A model generated the notes under the pieces. It made no database searches. It had not been told where the DNA came from and saw only the letters and a list, made by a program, of their open reading frames with translations. 64,000 nucleotides of DNA from JABMMZ01 sp044357345 (lineage in GTDB: Bacteria > Bacteroidota > Bacteroidia > NS11-12g > UBA955): the NCBI GenBank assembly GCA_044357345.1, contig JBIKPR010000002.1, positions 1 through 64,000 of the forward strand, in the 5' to 3' direction. Position numbers and translations under genes: made by a program. Within the stretch, counting starts at the first letter, position 1. Every line of letters begins with the position of its first letter. Positions 27,686 through 35,784 of this stretch are shown piece after piece.

Positions 27686-29953
27686 ATGGCATTCGATATA
27701 AACATGATCAAAAGAGTGTATGCCAATATGCCTGAACGCATAGAAGCTGCACGCAGAATTCTGCAAAAACCATTAACCCTTACTGAAAAGATTTTGTATA
27801 CCCACTTAAGCGCTGGGACTGCAGAGCATGTTTACGAAAGAGGAAACAGCTATGTTGACTTTGCGCCAGACCGTGTGGCGATGCAAGACGCAACTGCACA
27901 AATGGCTTTGTTGCAATTTATGCAAGCTGGTCGCCCACAAGCGGCTGTTCCTAGCACAGTGCATTGCGACCACTTGATTAACGCTAAGGTTGGAGCAACA
28001 AAAGATTTGGAATTTGCAAATTCAGAGAGCAAAGAAGTTTTTGACTTCTTGTCATCGGTTAGTAATAAGTACGGAATTGGATTTTGGAAGCCAGGTGCTG
28101 GTATCATCCACCAAGTGGTTTTAGAAAATTATGCATTTCCAGGTGGAATGATGATTGGAACCGATTCACACACCGTTAATGCGGGTGGATTGGGTATGGT
28201 TGCCATTGGTGTTGGTGGAGCTGATGCTTGTGATGTTATGGCAGGATTGCCTTGGGAGTTAAAGTTTCCAAAAATCATCGGTATCAAATTAACAGGAAAA
28301 TTAAGCGGATGGGCATCTCCAAAAGATGTGATATTAAAGGTTGCCGGTATTTTAACCGTAAAAGGTGGAACTGGAGCAATTGTTGAATATTTTGGTGAAG
28401 GAGCAAATTCAATGAGTTGCACAGGTAAAGGTACCATTTGCAATATGGGTGCTGAGATTGGAGCTACCACTTCAACTTTTGGATATGACGACAGCATGGA
28501 GCGTTATTTGAGATCAACTGGCAGAGCAGATGTTGCTGATTTGGCAAATGAAGTACGTGCACACTTAACAGCAGATCCTGAATGTTATGCCAATCCTGAA
28601 ATGTATTTCGATCAAGTTATTGAATTGAACCTTTCTGAATTGGAGCCTTACATCAACGGACCATTTACGCCAGATTTGGCTACACCTATTTCTAAAATGA
28701 AAGAAACTGCAGCAGCAAACGGTTGGCCAATGAATATTGAAGTTGGTTTGATTGGTAGTTGTACCAACAGCAGTTATGAAGATATTTCTCGTGCTGCTAG
28801 TTTGGCAAAACAAGTTGCAGATAAGAACTTAAAAACCAAAGCTGAGTTTACCATTACTCCAGGTAGCGAATTGGTGAGATACACCATTGAGCGCGATGGT
28901 TTTATTGAAACGTTTAATAAAATTGGTGCCACGGTATTTGCAAATGCATGTGGACCATGTATTGGTATGTGGACCAGGATGGGTGCTGAGAAAAAAGAAA
29001 AGAACTCAATTGTTCACTCGTTTAATAGAAACTTTGCGGCAAGACAAGATGGTAATCCAAATACGCATGCCTTTGTTGCTAGTCCAGAAATAACAACTGC
29101 ATTAGCTATTGCAGGTCGCTTGGATTTCAATCCATTGACTGATACCTTGGTGAACGAAAATGGAGAAACAGTGAAATTGGATGAACCTACAGGTGTTGAA
29201 TTGCCTTCTAAAGGATTTGCTGCAGAAGACGCAGGTTATCAAGCGCCGGCAGAAGACGGATCAAGTGTGGTGGTAGCAGTATCGCCTACAAGTAGCCGTT
29301 TGCAATTGTTAGCTCCATTTGCGGCTTGGGAAGGTAGCGACTTGAAAGGCTTGAAATTGTTAATCAAAGCAAAAGGAAAATGCACAACCGACCATATTTC
29401 AATGGCTGGTCCATGGTTGAAGTTTAGAGGTCACCTAGACAATATTTCAAACAATATGCTGATAGGTGCGGTGAATATTTTCAATGAGAAGACCAATTCA
29501 GTTAAAAACCAATTGACTGGTGCTTACGATGAAGTTCCACAAGTTCAAAGGGCATACAAGGCAGATGGTATAGGCAGTATTGTGGTGGGAGATGAGAATT
29601 ATGGTGAAGGCTCGAGCAGAGAGCATGCGGCTATGGAACCAAGGCACCTAGGTGTTCGTGTGGTTTTAACCAAATCGTTCGCTAGGATCCACGAAACCAA
29701 CCTTAAAAAGCAAGGTATGTTGGCATTGACATTTGAGGATAAAGCAGATTACGACAAAATTCAAGAAGACGATTCAATTGATTTGAGCGGTTTGATGGAG
29801 TTTGCCCCAGGCAAAGCATTAACATTAACTTTAAACCATAAAGATGGTTCAGTTGATACGGTAATTTGCAACCATACATACAACGAACAGCAAATTGAAT
29901 GGTTCAAAGCAGGTGGTGCATTAAACATCATTCGCAAGAACGCAGCTCAATAG
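27686..29953 (+). CDS. acn: Aconitate hydratase (mitochondrial-type)
   Basis: A 755-residue aconitase. The [4Fe-4S] ligands are C359 (GSCTNSSYEDI) and C422 and C425 (ANACGPCIGMW). Other marks: VPSTVHCDHLI at about 90, GTDSHTVNAGGLGM, and in the C-terminal swivel domain DHISMAGPW and GDENYGEGSSREHAAMEPR. It interconverts citrate and isocitrate in the TCA cycle. The length and motifs are those of the mitochondrial type that is usual in Bacteroidota. It stands as a single gene with promoter and terminator. Confidence 0.97.
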   Translation: MAFDINMIKRVYANMPERIEAARRILQKPLTLTEKILYTHLSAGTAEHVYERGNSYVDFAPDRVAMQDATAQMALLQFMQAGRPQAAVPSTVHCDHLINAKVGATKDLEFANSESKEVFDFLSSVSNKYGIGFWKPGAGIIHQVVLENYAFPGGMMIGTDSHTVNAGGLGMVAIGVGGADACDVMAGLPWELKFPKIIGIKLTGKLSGWASPKDVILKVAGILTVKGGTGAIVEYFGEGANSMSCTGKGTICNMGAEIGATTSTFGYDDSMERYLRSTGRADVADLANEVRAHLTADPECYANPEMYFDQVIELNLSELEPYINGPFTPDLATPISKMKETAAANGWPMNIEVGLIGSCTNSSYEDISRAASLAKQVADKNLKTKAEFTITPGSELVRYTIERDGFIETFNKIGATVFANACGPCIGMWTRMGAEKKEKNSIVHSFNRNFAARQDGNPNTHAFVASPEITTALAIAGRLDFNPLTDTLVNENGETVKLDEPTGVELPSKGFAAEDAGYQAPAEDGSSVVVAVSPTSSRLQLLAPFAAWEGSDLKGLKLLIKAKGKCTTDHISMAGPWLKFRGHLDNISNNMLIGAVNIFNEKTNSVKNQLTGAYDEVPQVQRAYKADGIGSIVVGDENYGEGSSREHAAMEPRHLGVRVVLTKSFARIHETNLKKQGMLALTFEDKADYDKIQEDDSIDLSGLMEFAPGKALTLTLNHKDGSVDTVICNHTYNEQQIEWFKAGGALNIIRKNAAQ

Positions 29954-29971
29954 TTAAGAGAATAAATCATA

Positions 29972-30010
29972 AAAACCAGGTTTGAGTGTACATTCAAGCC
30001 TGGTTTTTTT
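29972..30010 (+). terminator. Terminator of the aconitase gene
   Basis: AAAACCAGG plus TTTGA (29972-29985) pairs with TCAAG plus CCTGGTTTT (29994-30007) around GTGTACAT, with a T-run. Confidence 0.85.
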
Positions 30011-30159
30011 AGTTAAATGGCACAGTTTGGCTTGAATTGAGACAAATACTTTGTTAATTTAAAGATAATGTAAAGCTCTGACTATCTGGTTTATGCCTCC
30101 GATTTATTAACATTTAGGGTCGATATTGGATTTATTAGACAGAAGAAAGATAAAAAAGG

Positions 30160-30190
30160 TTTGTATTTTAAAGTTTTATAGCTATTTTTG
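30160..30190 (+). promoter_or_regulatory. Promoter of rplS
   Basis: TTTG at 30160-30163, exactly 19 nt, TATTTTTG at 30183-30190: a near-ideal Bacteroidota promoter, 23 nt before the start codon. Confidence 0.65.
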
Positions 30191-30213
30191 CAATCCCAAA
30201 ATTTATACTCACC

Positions 30214-30555
30214 ATGGATTTAATCAAGTTTGTAGAAAAAGAATATTTAAAAGCTGAGCTTCCTTCATTTAAAGCAGGAGATAAAGTAACAGTTCATTAC
30301 AAAATCAAAGAAGGAAACAAAGAGAGAATCCAGTTGTTTCAAGGTGATGTAATTCAACGCAGAAATGCAGGATTGAGCGCAACTTTTACAGTGCGTAAAA
30401 TTTCCAACGGCGTAGGTGTTGAAAGAATTTTCCCTTTGCATTCACCAAACATCGATAAGATCGAAGTGAACAAAATTGGTAAAGTACGCAGATCAAGAAT
30501 CTTCTATCTAAGAGGATTGAGTGGTAAAGCGGCAAGAATTGCAGAGAAGCGCTAA
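30214..30555 (+). CDS. rplS: 50S ribosomal protein L19
   Basis: A 113-residue L19 of standard length. Typical segments are FKAGDKVTVHYKIKEGNKERIQLFQGDVI, FTVRKISNGVGVERIFPLHSPNIDKIEV and RRSRIFYLRGLSGKAARI. It lies at the 30S-50S interface. Here it is a single gene rather than part of the rpsP-rimM-trmD-rplS unit found in many bacteria. Confidence 0.98.
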   Translation: MDLIKFVEKEYLKAELPSFKAGDKVTVHYKIKEGNKERIQLFQGDVIQRRNAGLSATFTVRKISNGVGVERIFPLHSPNIDKIEVNKIGKVRRSRIFYLRGLSGKAARIAEKR

Positions 30556-30592
30556 TCTTTAAAGAGAGGTTAATAGTTTTCATAGGTTTAAG

Positions 30593-30620
30593 AAAGGTCG
30601 GTTTTTACCGGCCTTTTTTT
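30593..30620 (+). terminator. Terminator of rplS
   Basis: AAAGGTCGG (30593-30601), loop TTTTTA, CCGGCCTTT (30608-30616), continuing into a seven-T run. The right arm also starts the first unit of the 49-bp tandem repeat. Confidence 0.85.
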
Positions 30621-30747
30621 ATGCCCCCCAAAGGGCATGAAAAAATATATAGTTTACCGGCCTTTTTTTATGCCCCCCAAAGGGCATGAAAAAATATATA
30701 GTTTACCGGCCTTTTTTTATGGGCGATGAATTAAGCCCATGAAAAAA
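30604..30747. repeat. 49-bp tandem repeat of terminator-like hairpins after rplS
   Basis: The unit reads TTTACCGGCC, seven T's, then hairpin ATGCCC-CCCAAA-GGGCAT, then GAAAAAATATATAG. Copies start near 30604, 30653 and 30702. The first two are identical. The third keeps the frame and flanking T/A runs, but its stem has become ATGGGC...GCCCAT (30719-30724 with 30735-30740) with a different loop. The rest of the stretch to 30890 holds a weak quasi-palindrome (30760-30794) and a 25-codon frame at 30779-30856 (MAIVKSIVWF...), neither convincing. Confidence 0.85.
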
Positions 30748-30891
30748 TTGCTTTGCAACTTTAGTATTGCCATCAAATATGGCCATAGTAAAATCTATTG
30801 TTTGGTTCACTGAATTTATTAGCGAAAGAACATACTCAATCTTGGGTATGGGTTAAATCGCTGCCTGGAAAGTTGTTGAAACTCTTGGGCA

Positions 30892-30921
30892 TAAAAAAAG
30901 ACCGATCTATTGACCGGTCTC
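30892..30921 (-). terminator. Terminator of the peroxiredoxin gene
   Basis: AGACCG (30899-30904) pairs with CGGTCT (30915-30920); the A-run at 30893-30899 is the T-tract on the minus strand. Confidence 0.85.
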
Positions 30922-30944
30922 TTAGCATATTAAATATTATACGT

Positions 30945-31577
30945 TTAGTGTTTGCTTAAATAATCAGCAACACCTTTGAAGGTCGCATTCATTGCATCAT
31001 CGCCTTTTTCCCAGTTAGCTGGACAAACTTCACCATGGTTTTCTACGTGTTGTAGAGCATCAACCATACGCAAGGTTTCATCAACGCTACGGCCTAGTGG
31101 GAGGTGGTTAACTACTTGGTGCATTACAATACCTGTTTTGTCAATTAAGAACAAGCCACGGAAAGCGATCATTGGACCATTAGCAATTAGTTCACCTTGC
31201 TCGTTGTAGTCGTAGTTACCGAACAACACACCATAATTGGTGGCGATAGATTTGGTGGTGTCAGCAACAACTGTGTAAGTTACGCCTTGGATACCGCCAT
31301 TGTCTTTAGGCATTTGTAGCCAGTTGTAGTGGCTTTCTTCTGTATCGGTGCTGCAAGCAACAACTTTAACACCTCTTTTTTCGAACTCTTCAAGTTTTTC
31401 TTGGAAAGCATGCAATTCAGTTGGGCAAACAAACGTAAAGTCTTTAGGGTAAAAGAACAATACCACATGGTTTTTGCCGATGTATTGGTCTAAACTGAAA
31501 TTTTCTACGATTTCTTCGCCGTTGATCACAGCTGATGCACTAAAGTGCGGGGCTTTTTTTCCTACTAATACTGACAT
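30945..31577 (-). CDS. Typical 2-Cys peroxiredoxin (AhpC/Prx1 type)
   Basis: A 210-residue peroxiredoxin. The peroxidatic Cys is C51 in FTFVCPTELHAF, the resolving Cys is C185 in GEVCPANW, and R140 lies in the AFRGLFLIDKTG strand. It reduces hydrogen peroxide and organic peroxides as a dimer or decamer, using thioredoxin or AhpF; no reductase gene is adjacent. The region 94-98 reads GGIQG where robustness-type sequences vary. OxyR, encoded 23 kb away, is its likely regulator. Single gene with its own terminator. Confidence 0.95.
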   Translation of the reverse strand: MSVLVGKKAPHFSASAVINGEEIVENFSLDQYIGKNHVVLFFYPKDFTFVCPTELHAFQEKLEEFEKRGVKVVACSTDTEESHYNWLQMPKDNGGIQGVTYTVVADTTKSIATNYGVLFGNYDYNEQGELIANGPMIAFRGLFLIDKTGIVMHQVVNHLPLGRSVDETLRMVDALQHVENHGEVCPANWEKGDDAMNATFKGVADYLSKH

Positions 31578-31632
31578 AATGGTTGCAAAATTGAGACTTT
31601 ATTTTTGATAAAAAAATAGAAACTTACAATTA

Positions 31633-31653
31633 GTCTATATATCTTGTCTATAT
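31633..31653. promoter_or_regulatory. Direct repeat upstream of the peroxiredoxin gene
   Basis: GTCTATAT occurs twice (31633-31640 and 31646-31653), 13 bp apart, 56-76 bp upstream of the peroxiredoxin start. A possible regulator site, with OxyR the obvious candidate. Confidence 0.35.
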
Positions 31654-31659
31654 GACTAC

Positions 31660-31697
31660 AAAAAAATATAGGCAAGCATAATTGCTTGCCTATATTT
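31660..31697 (-). terminator. Terminator of the desaturase gene
   Basis: A 14-bp perfect stem: AAATATAGGCAAGC (31664-31677) with GCTTGCCTATATTT (31684-31697), loop ATAATT. A's at 31660-31666 give the minus-strand T-tract. Confidence 0.85.
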
Positions 31698-31723
31698 AGT
31701 TTAGATGTATTTTTTGTTGATTC

Positions 31724-32794
31724 TTATTTTCTGCCCATTTCTCTTAAGTGTGCAACGTGCGATGCTACAGCTAAGCGAACTTTAGGGTATTCGATGTATT
31801 TGATGTTGTATTCTTTACAAACATCTTTAACGATTTCACTGATCGCTGGATAGTGAATATGTGAAATGTGTGGGAACAAGTGGTGTTCGATTTGGAAGTT
31901 TAATCCGCCTGTAAACCAAGAAACGAATTTGCTTTTGGTTGCAAAGTTGGCAGTAGTTTTTAATTGGTGAACAGCCCATTCGTCTTCAACTTTACCAGTT
32001 TGAACATCTGGAACAGGGAAGTGGGTATCAGAAACTGTATGGGCCAATTGGAACACCAAACTAAGAACGATACCAGCGAATAAACCATAAGTTAAGAAAC
32101 CGATTAACCAAGCTTGGAAACCTACCACAGCAATTGGAACAATAACGAACAATACCAAGTGCAATGCTTTAAAGCCCCAAAAAGTAAAGTGCTCGCTTAA
32201 GCTCATTTTTTTAATTGGCATTTCTCCTACACGCTTTAAGAAATACTTCTTGTAGTCGGTAAAGAAAATCCAATAGATGTACAACAACGAGTAAGCCATT
32301 AAGAAGTAGATGTGTTGGAAACGGTGGATTTTATATCTTTTTTGGGTTTCGCAAAGTCTTAAGAAAGGTTTTGCGTTGATGTCATCATCCATCCCTTCGA
32401 TGTTGGTAAATGTGTGGTGAACAACATTGTGCTTAGTCTTCCACATGAACACGTTCGCGCCCAAGACGTTTAATGATAAGCCAGCCAATTCGTTTAACCA
32501 TTTCTTTTGGCTAAAACTACCATGCGCGCCATCGTGCATGATGTTAAAACCTATTGCCGAAGTTAAAGCGCCTAACAACATGCATTCAATAAGGCTGATT
32601 GCAAGGATTGGGGAGGTGAAAAATATTAAGTGAACGTATACAGCAATGAAACTGGTAACTAGGATAATTGCTTTTGAGTATAATTTAGCATTACCGGTTG
32701 GTTTTGATTTGATCTCAACGAAATAATCGTTTATGCGTTTTCTAAGCTCAGCATGGAACGAATTTGTTGGATTTAAAAATTTAGGGACAATCAT
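31724..32794 (-). CDS. Membrane fatty acid desaturase (acyl-CoA/lipid, front-end type)
   Basis: About 356 residues from the ATG at 32794 (a frame ten codons longer starts at 32824 but adds nothing conserved). Four membrane helices and the three His boxes of di-iron desaturases are present: HDGAHG (about 85), KHNVVHHTFTN (about 120) and QIEHHLFPH (about 310). A Gln in the third box is typical of front-end (delta-5/6-like) and linoleoyl-CoA desaturases. No cytochrome b5 domain is attached. It would introduce double bonds into membrane lipids. A TAACTTTG box on the minus strand lies at 32822-32829. Confidence 0.92.
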   Translation of the reverse strand: MIVPKFLNPTNSFHAELRKRINDYFVEIKSKPTGNAKLYSKAIILVTSFIAVYVHLIFFTSPILAISLIECMLLGALTSAIGFNIMHDGAHGSFSQKKWLNELAGLSLNVLGANVFMWKTKHNVVHHTFTNIEGMDDDINAKPFLRLCETQKRYKIHRFQHIYFLMAYSLLYIYWIFFTDYKKYFLKRVGEMPIKKMSLSEHFTFWGFKALHLVLFVIVPIAVVGFQAWLIGFLTYGLFAGIVLSLVFQLAHTVSDTHFPVPDVQTGKVEDEWAVHQLKTTANFATKSKFVSWFTGGLNFQIEHHLFPHISHIHYPAISEIVKDVCKEYNIKYIEYPKVRLAVASHVAHLREMGRK

Positions 32795-32998
32795 GAATAA
32801 TTTATTTTGATTATAAAGATACAAAGTTAATGCAATTAAGTTTAAATACTTGAATGATTATGCTCATAAAAATGCAGGTATTTGCGATGTGATTGATAAA
32901 TAAGGTATTAAATATACGGGAATAGCACAGAAATTGATGAAGATTTGTGTTGTATTGTTGCGATAAGGGTTGTATAAAGTATTATCTTTGCAAGTTCA

Positions 32999-34990
32999 AT
33001 GCCTTTACGTAAAAATAACTCGGGAAAGTCTTCAGGACCCTTTAAGAAATCAGATGGTAGAAAGCCAGCTGATTCTTATAAAAAATCTGCGGGTCGTTCA
33101 GATTCAAATTCGAAATTTGGAGGAAGAGATTCTTCATTCAAAAAACCAAGAACCAATGACGATTCAAATGAATTAGCACCTCCTCGTTTCTTGCCGCCAC
33201 GTGATGGCAACAAATCATACGGACGCAAAGGTCCAGATAGCCGCGGTGGAAAACCAGCAGGTAGAGGCTACGGCAGCGACCGTGAAGACAGAGGATTCAA
33301 TTCGGATTCGCGCAAACCAAGTTACCCAAGATCAGAAGAAGGTGGAAGCAGACCTCCTTACAAAAAACGCGAAGGCGGGTATGGCGATTCTGACTTTAAA
33401 AAACCAAGTTACCCAAGATCAGAAGAAGGTGGAAGCAGACCTCCTTACAAAAAACGCGAAGGCGGGTATGGCGATTCTGACTTTAAAAAACCAAGTTACC
33501 CAAGATCAGAAGAAGGTGGAAGCAGACCTCCTTACAAAAAACGCGAAGGCGGGTATGGCGATTCTGACTTTAAAAAACCTAGTTACCCAAGATCAGAAGA
33601 AGGTGGAAGCAGACCTCCTTACAAAAAACGCGAAGGCGGGTATGGCGATTCTGACTTTAAAAAACCTAGTTATCCTAGAAATTCAGAAGAAGGTGGTAGC
33701 AGACCCCCATACAAAAAACGCGAAGGCGGATATGGTGATTCTGACTTTAAAAAACCTAGTTACCCTAGAAATTCAGAAGAAGGAAGCGGTAGAGCGCCAT
33801 ATAAGAAAAGAGAAGATAGCGCTAGAGATGGCGGATATAAGAAACCAGGATACAACAATGGATCTAACGATGCTGGTGGATACTCTCCATACAAAAAGCG
33901 CGAAGGTGCATCCGATGAAGGTGGCTACAAAAAATCAGCTTACTCCAAATCAGGTGATCAAGGTGGTGGATATTCTCCATACAAGAAAAGAGAATCAAGC
34001 GAGGGCGGGTATAAAAAGCCAGGGTTCGACCGCAATGCCGATGGCAAAGCACCTTATAAAAATAGAGAAGGCGATGGCCGCGATGGCGGATATGCTGGTA
34101 AATCAAATAACTACCGCAGAAATGCAGATGACCAAGGTCCAAAAAGGCCTTTTAAACCAGAAGGCGAGGCTGATAAACCATTCAGACCGAAATACGATCC
34201 ACAGGTTCAGATTAGAAAATCATATTCAGATAGAAAGAAGGAATTAACTGGAACACAAGACAGTCCAGATGATATTCGTTTAAATAAATACATCGCCAAT
34301 TCTGGTGTTTGCAGTAGAAGAGAGGCGGATGATGTAATCAAACAAGGTTTAGTAAACATCAATGGAACTGTGGTAACAGAAATGGGACACCGCGTAAAGA
34401 AAGGTGATGTAGTTAAATTTGACGGAAGAAAAATTCTACCAGAACCATTCGTTTATATTTTAATGAATAAGCCAAAAGATTTTATAACGACCACAGACGA
34501 TGAAAAAGGTCGTAAAACTGTTGTTGATTTATTGGCTGATAAAATACCTCAAAGGGTATATCCAATTGGTCGTTTGGACAGAAACACAACTGGTGTTTTG
34601 TTGTTGACCAACGATGGCGATGTTGCCCAAGCGTTAACACACCCATCATTCCAAATTAAAAAAATTTACCATGCTGTCTTGGATAAAAAAGTAAGTGGCA
34701 CCGATTTGGACAAATTGGTTGAAGGTATAGAACTAGAAGACGGTGTGGTGCATGCAGATGCAGTGGCATTCGTCGACAATGAAGACAAACGCAATGTAGG
34801 TGTTGAAATCCACAGTGGAAAAAACCGAGTTGTGAGAAGAATGTTTGAGCATTTGGGTTACGAAGTTGAGAAACTCGACCGCGTAAGCATGGGTATATTT
34901 ACAAAGAAAGATTTGCCAAGAGGTAAGTGGAGATTTCTTAAGGAAAGCGAAATTGGTTTCTTAATGAAGCTAAAGGCCAACATGCCTTAA
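32999..34990 (+). CDS. rluB: RluB/RsuA-type 23S rRNA pseudouridine synthase with long repetitive disordered N-terminus
   Basis: A 663-residue protein of which only the last 240 are the enzyme. The S4 RNA-binding domain is at about 425-470 (IRLNKYIANSGVCSRREADDVIKQG) and the catalytic domain follows, with the Asp in YPIGRLDRNTTGVLLLTNDG, the loop HPSFQIKKIYHAVLD and GKNRVVRRMFEHLGYEVEKLDRV. The first 415 residues are disordered, rich in Gly, Ser, Arg, Lys and Tyr, with 29-30-residue tandem repeats (KPSYPRSEEGGSRPPYKKRE...). A TATCTTTG box ends 8 nt before the ATG. Confidence 0.93.
   Translation: MPLRKNNSGKSSGPFKKSDGRKPADSYKKSAGRSDSNSKFGGRDSSFKKPRTNDDSNELAPPRFLPPRDGNKSYGRKGPDSRGGKPAGRGYGSDREDRGFNSDSRKPSYPRSEEGGSRPPYKKREGGYGDSDFKKPSYPRSEEGGSRPPYKKREGGYGDSDFKKPSYPRSEEGGSRPPYKKREGGYGDSDFKKPSYPRSEEGGSRPPYKKREGGYGDSDFKKPSYPRNSEEGGSRPPYKKREGGYGDSDFKKPSYPRNSEEGSGRAPYKKREDSARDGGYKKPGYNNGSNDAGGYSPYKKREGASDEGGYKKSAYSKSGDQGGGYSPYKKRESSEGGYKKPGFDRNADGKAPYKNREGDGRDGGYAGKSNNYRRNADDQGPKRPFKPEGEADKPFRPKYDPQVQIRKSYSDRKKELTGTQDSPDDIRLNKYIANSGVCSRREADDVIKQGLVNINGTVVTEMGHRVKKGDVVKFDGRKILPEPFVYILMNKPKDFITTTDDEKGRKTVVDLLADKIPQRVYPIGRLDRNTTGVLLLTNDGDVAQALTHPSFQIKKIYHAVLDKKVSGTDLDKLVEGIELEDGVVHADAVAFVDNEDKRNVGVEIHSGKNRVVRRMFEHLGYEVEKLDRVSMGIFTKKDLPRGKWRFLKESEIGFLMKLKANMP
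33314..33751 (+). repeat. 87-bp coding tandem repeats within rluB
   Basis: Four 87-bp units (33314-33400, 33401-33487, 33488-33574, 33575-33661) are almost identical even at silent sites. A 90-bp unit (33662-33751) has one extra Asn codon, and a decayed sixth unit follows. The last unshifted frame is also open across the block (about 33201-34247), only as a by-product of the repetition. Confidence 0.95.
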
Positions 34991-35019
34991 GTCATTTTTT
35001 TGTAAAAAAAACGATTTTT

Positions 35020-35062
35020 TGCCTTCATAGTTTTTTGTAACTTTACATAAACTATGAAGGCA
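35020..35062. repeat. Perfect 14-bp inverted repeat overlapping the comF start codon
   Basis: TGCCTTCATAGTTT (35020-35033) and AAACTATGAAGGCA (35049-35062) are exact complements around a 15-nt loop. The loop contains the only -7-like box (TAACTTTA, 35038-35045), and the ATG (35054-35056) is in the right arm. A-rich and T-rich runs flank both sides. Confidence 0.85.
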
Positions 35063-35752
35063 TTTTTATTGTTACATGATGTTTTGGATTTGTTTTATCC
35101 AAACATTTGTCCAGGCTGTGATAAACCCAAACAGTCGAGCGAAAAATACTTTTGCATATACTGCGAGTTGCAGTTGCCAAAGACAAATTTTGTCTCTATG
35201 CACGACAATTCGGTTTACAAACTTTTTGCTGGTCGAGTGCCTATAGATTCTGCGGATGCATGGTTGTATTTTGTCAAAAAGGGCATGGTTCAGAAGTTGA
35301 TGCACAGTTTGAAGTATAAGGGAAATGAAGCGTTAGGGGAGCATTTGGGGTATTTATACGGGCTTGATCTAAAGTCCAATCGCTTATTGAACTTGCCTCA
35401 ATGTATTTGTGCGGTGCCTTTGCATCCCGACAAACTTAAGACTAGAGGATTTAATCAAGCAGCAGCAATAGCTAGGGGTATGGCGAAGGCACTGGAAATT
35501 CCATTTCTAGATCATTTCATTATAAGGAAAGAAAACGCAAAGTCACAGACCCGAAAAAAGCGTTTTGACCGCTGGGCTTCATCTGTGCTATCCTACCAAA
35601 TAAATACTGAATTGTCTTGTCCTTTTCAGAGGGTAGCCTTGGTAGATGATGTAATTACCACTGGTTCGACATTGGAAATTTGTGCCACCTTGTTAAATGA
35701 AATTGGCATTGATAAAGTTCAGGTTTTTGCGCTGTGCCAAGCAATCAATTAA
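35054..35752 (+). CDS. ComF-family phosphoribosyltransferase-like protein
   Basis: A 232-residue ComF-type protein. The N-terminal zinc site is CPGCDKP...FCIYCE (Cys-x2-Cys twice). YKGNEALGEHLG and AVPLHPDKLKTRGFNQA follow, and the PRPP-binding loop is VALVDDVITTGSTLE. Family members are involved in natural transformation (ComFC) in some bacteria, but function in Bacteroidota is not established. It lies 63 bp after rluB, with an inverted repeat across its start. Confidence 0.9.
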   Translation: MKAFLLLHDVLDLFYPNICPGCDKPKQSSEKYFCIYCELQLPKTNFVSMHDNSVYKLFAGRVPIDSADAWLYFVKKGMVQKLMHSLKYKGNEALGEHLGYLYGLDLKSNRLLNLPQCICAVPLHPDKLKTRGFNQAAAIARGMAKALEIPFLDHFIIRKENAKSQTRKKRFDRWASSVLSYQINTELSCPFQRVALVDDVITTGSTLEICATLLNEIGIDKVQVFALCQAIN

Positions 35753-35784
35753 TTTAGTATATTTGCAAAAAAAGCATCGTACTA

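Noticed and set aside
30604..30747. Tandem 49-bp units considered as a CRISPR-like array
   Set aside because: The units are head-to-tail without variable spacers and are terminator hairpins; no cas gene is near.
30767..30856. Small frame MAIVKSIVWFTEF... after rplS
   Set aside because: Only 25-30 codons, no promoter or conserved feature; hydrophobicity alone is not enough.
33314..33751. Direct repeats as a possible CRISPR
   Set aside because: They are in-frame coding repeats without spacers.
33201..34247. A 348-codon open frame in another frame inside rluB
   Set aside because: It exists because the 87-bp repeat (a multiple of three) is open in two frames; its product is a Lys/Thr-rich repeat with no domain, while the rluB frame leads into a clear enzyme.
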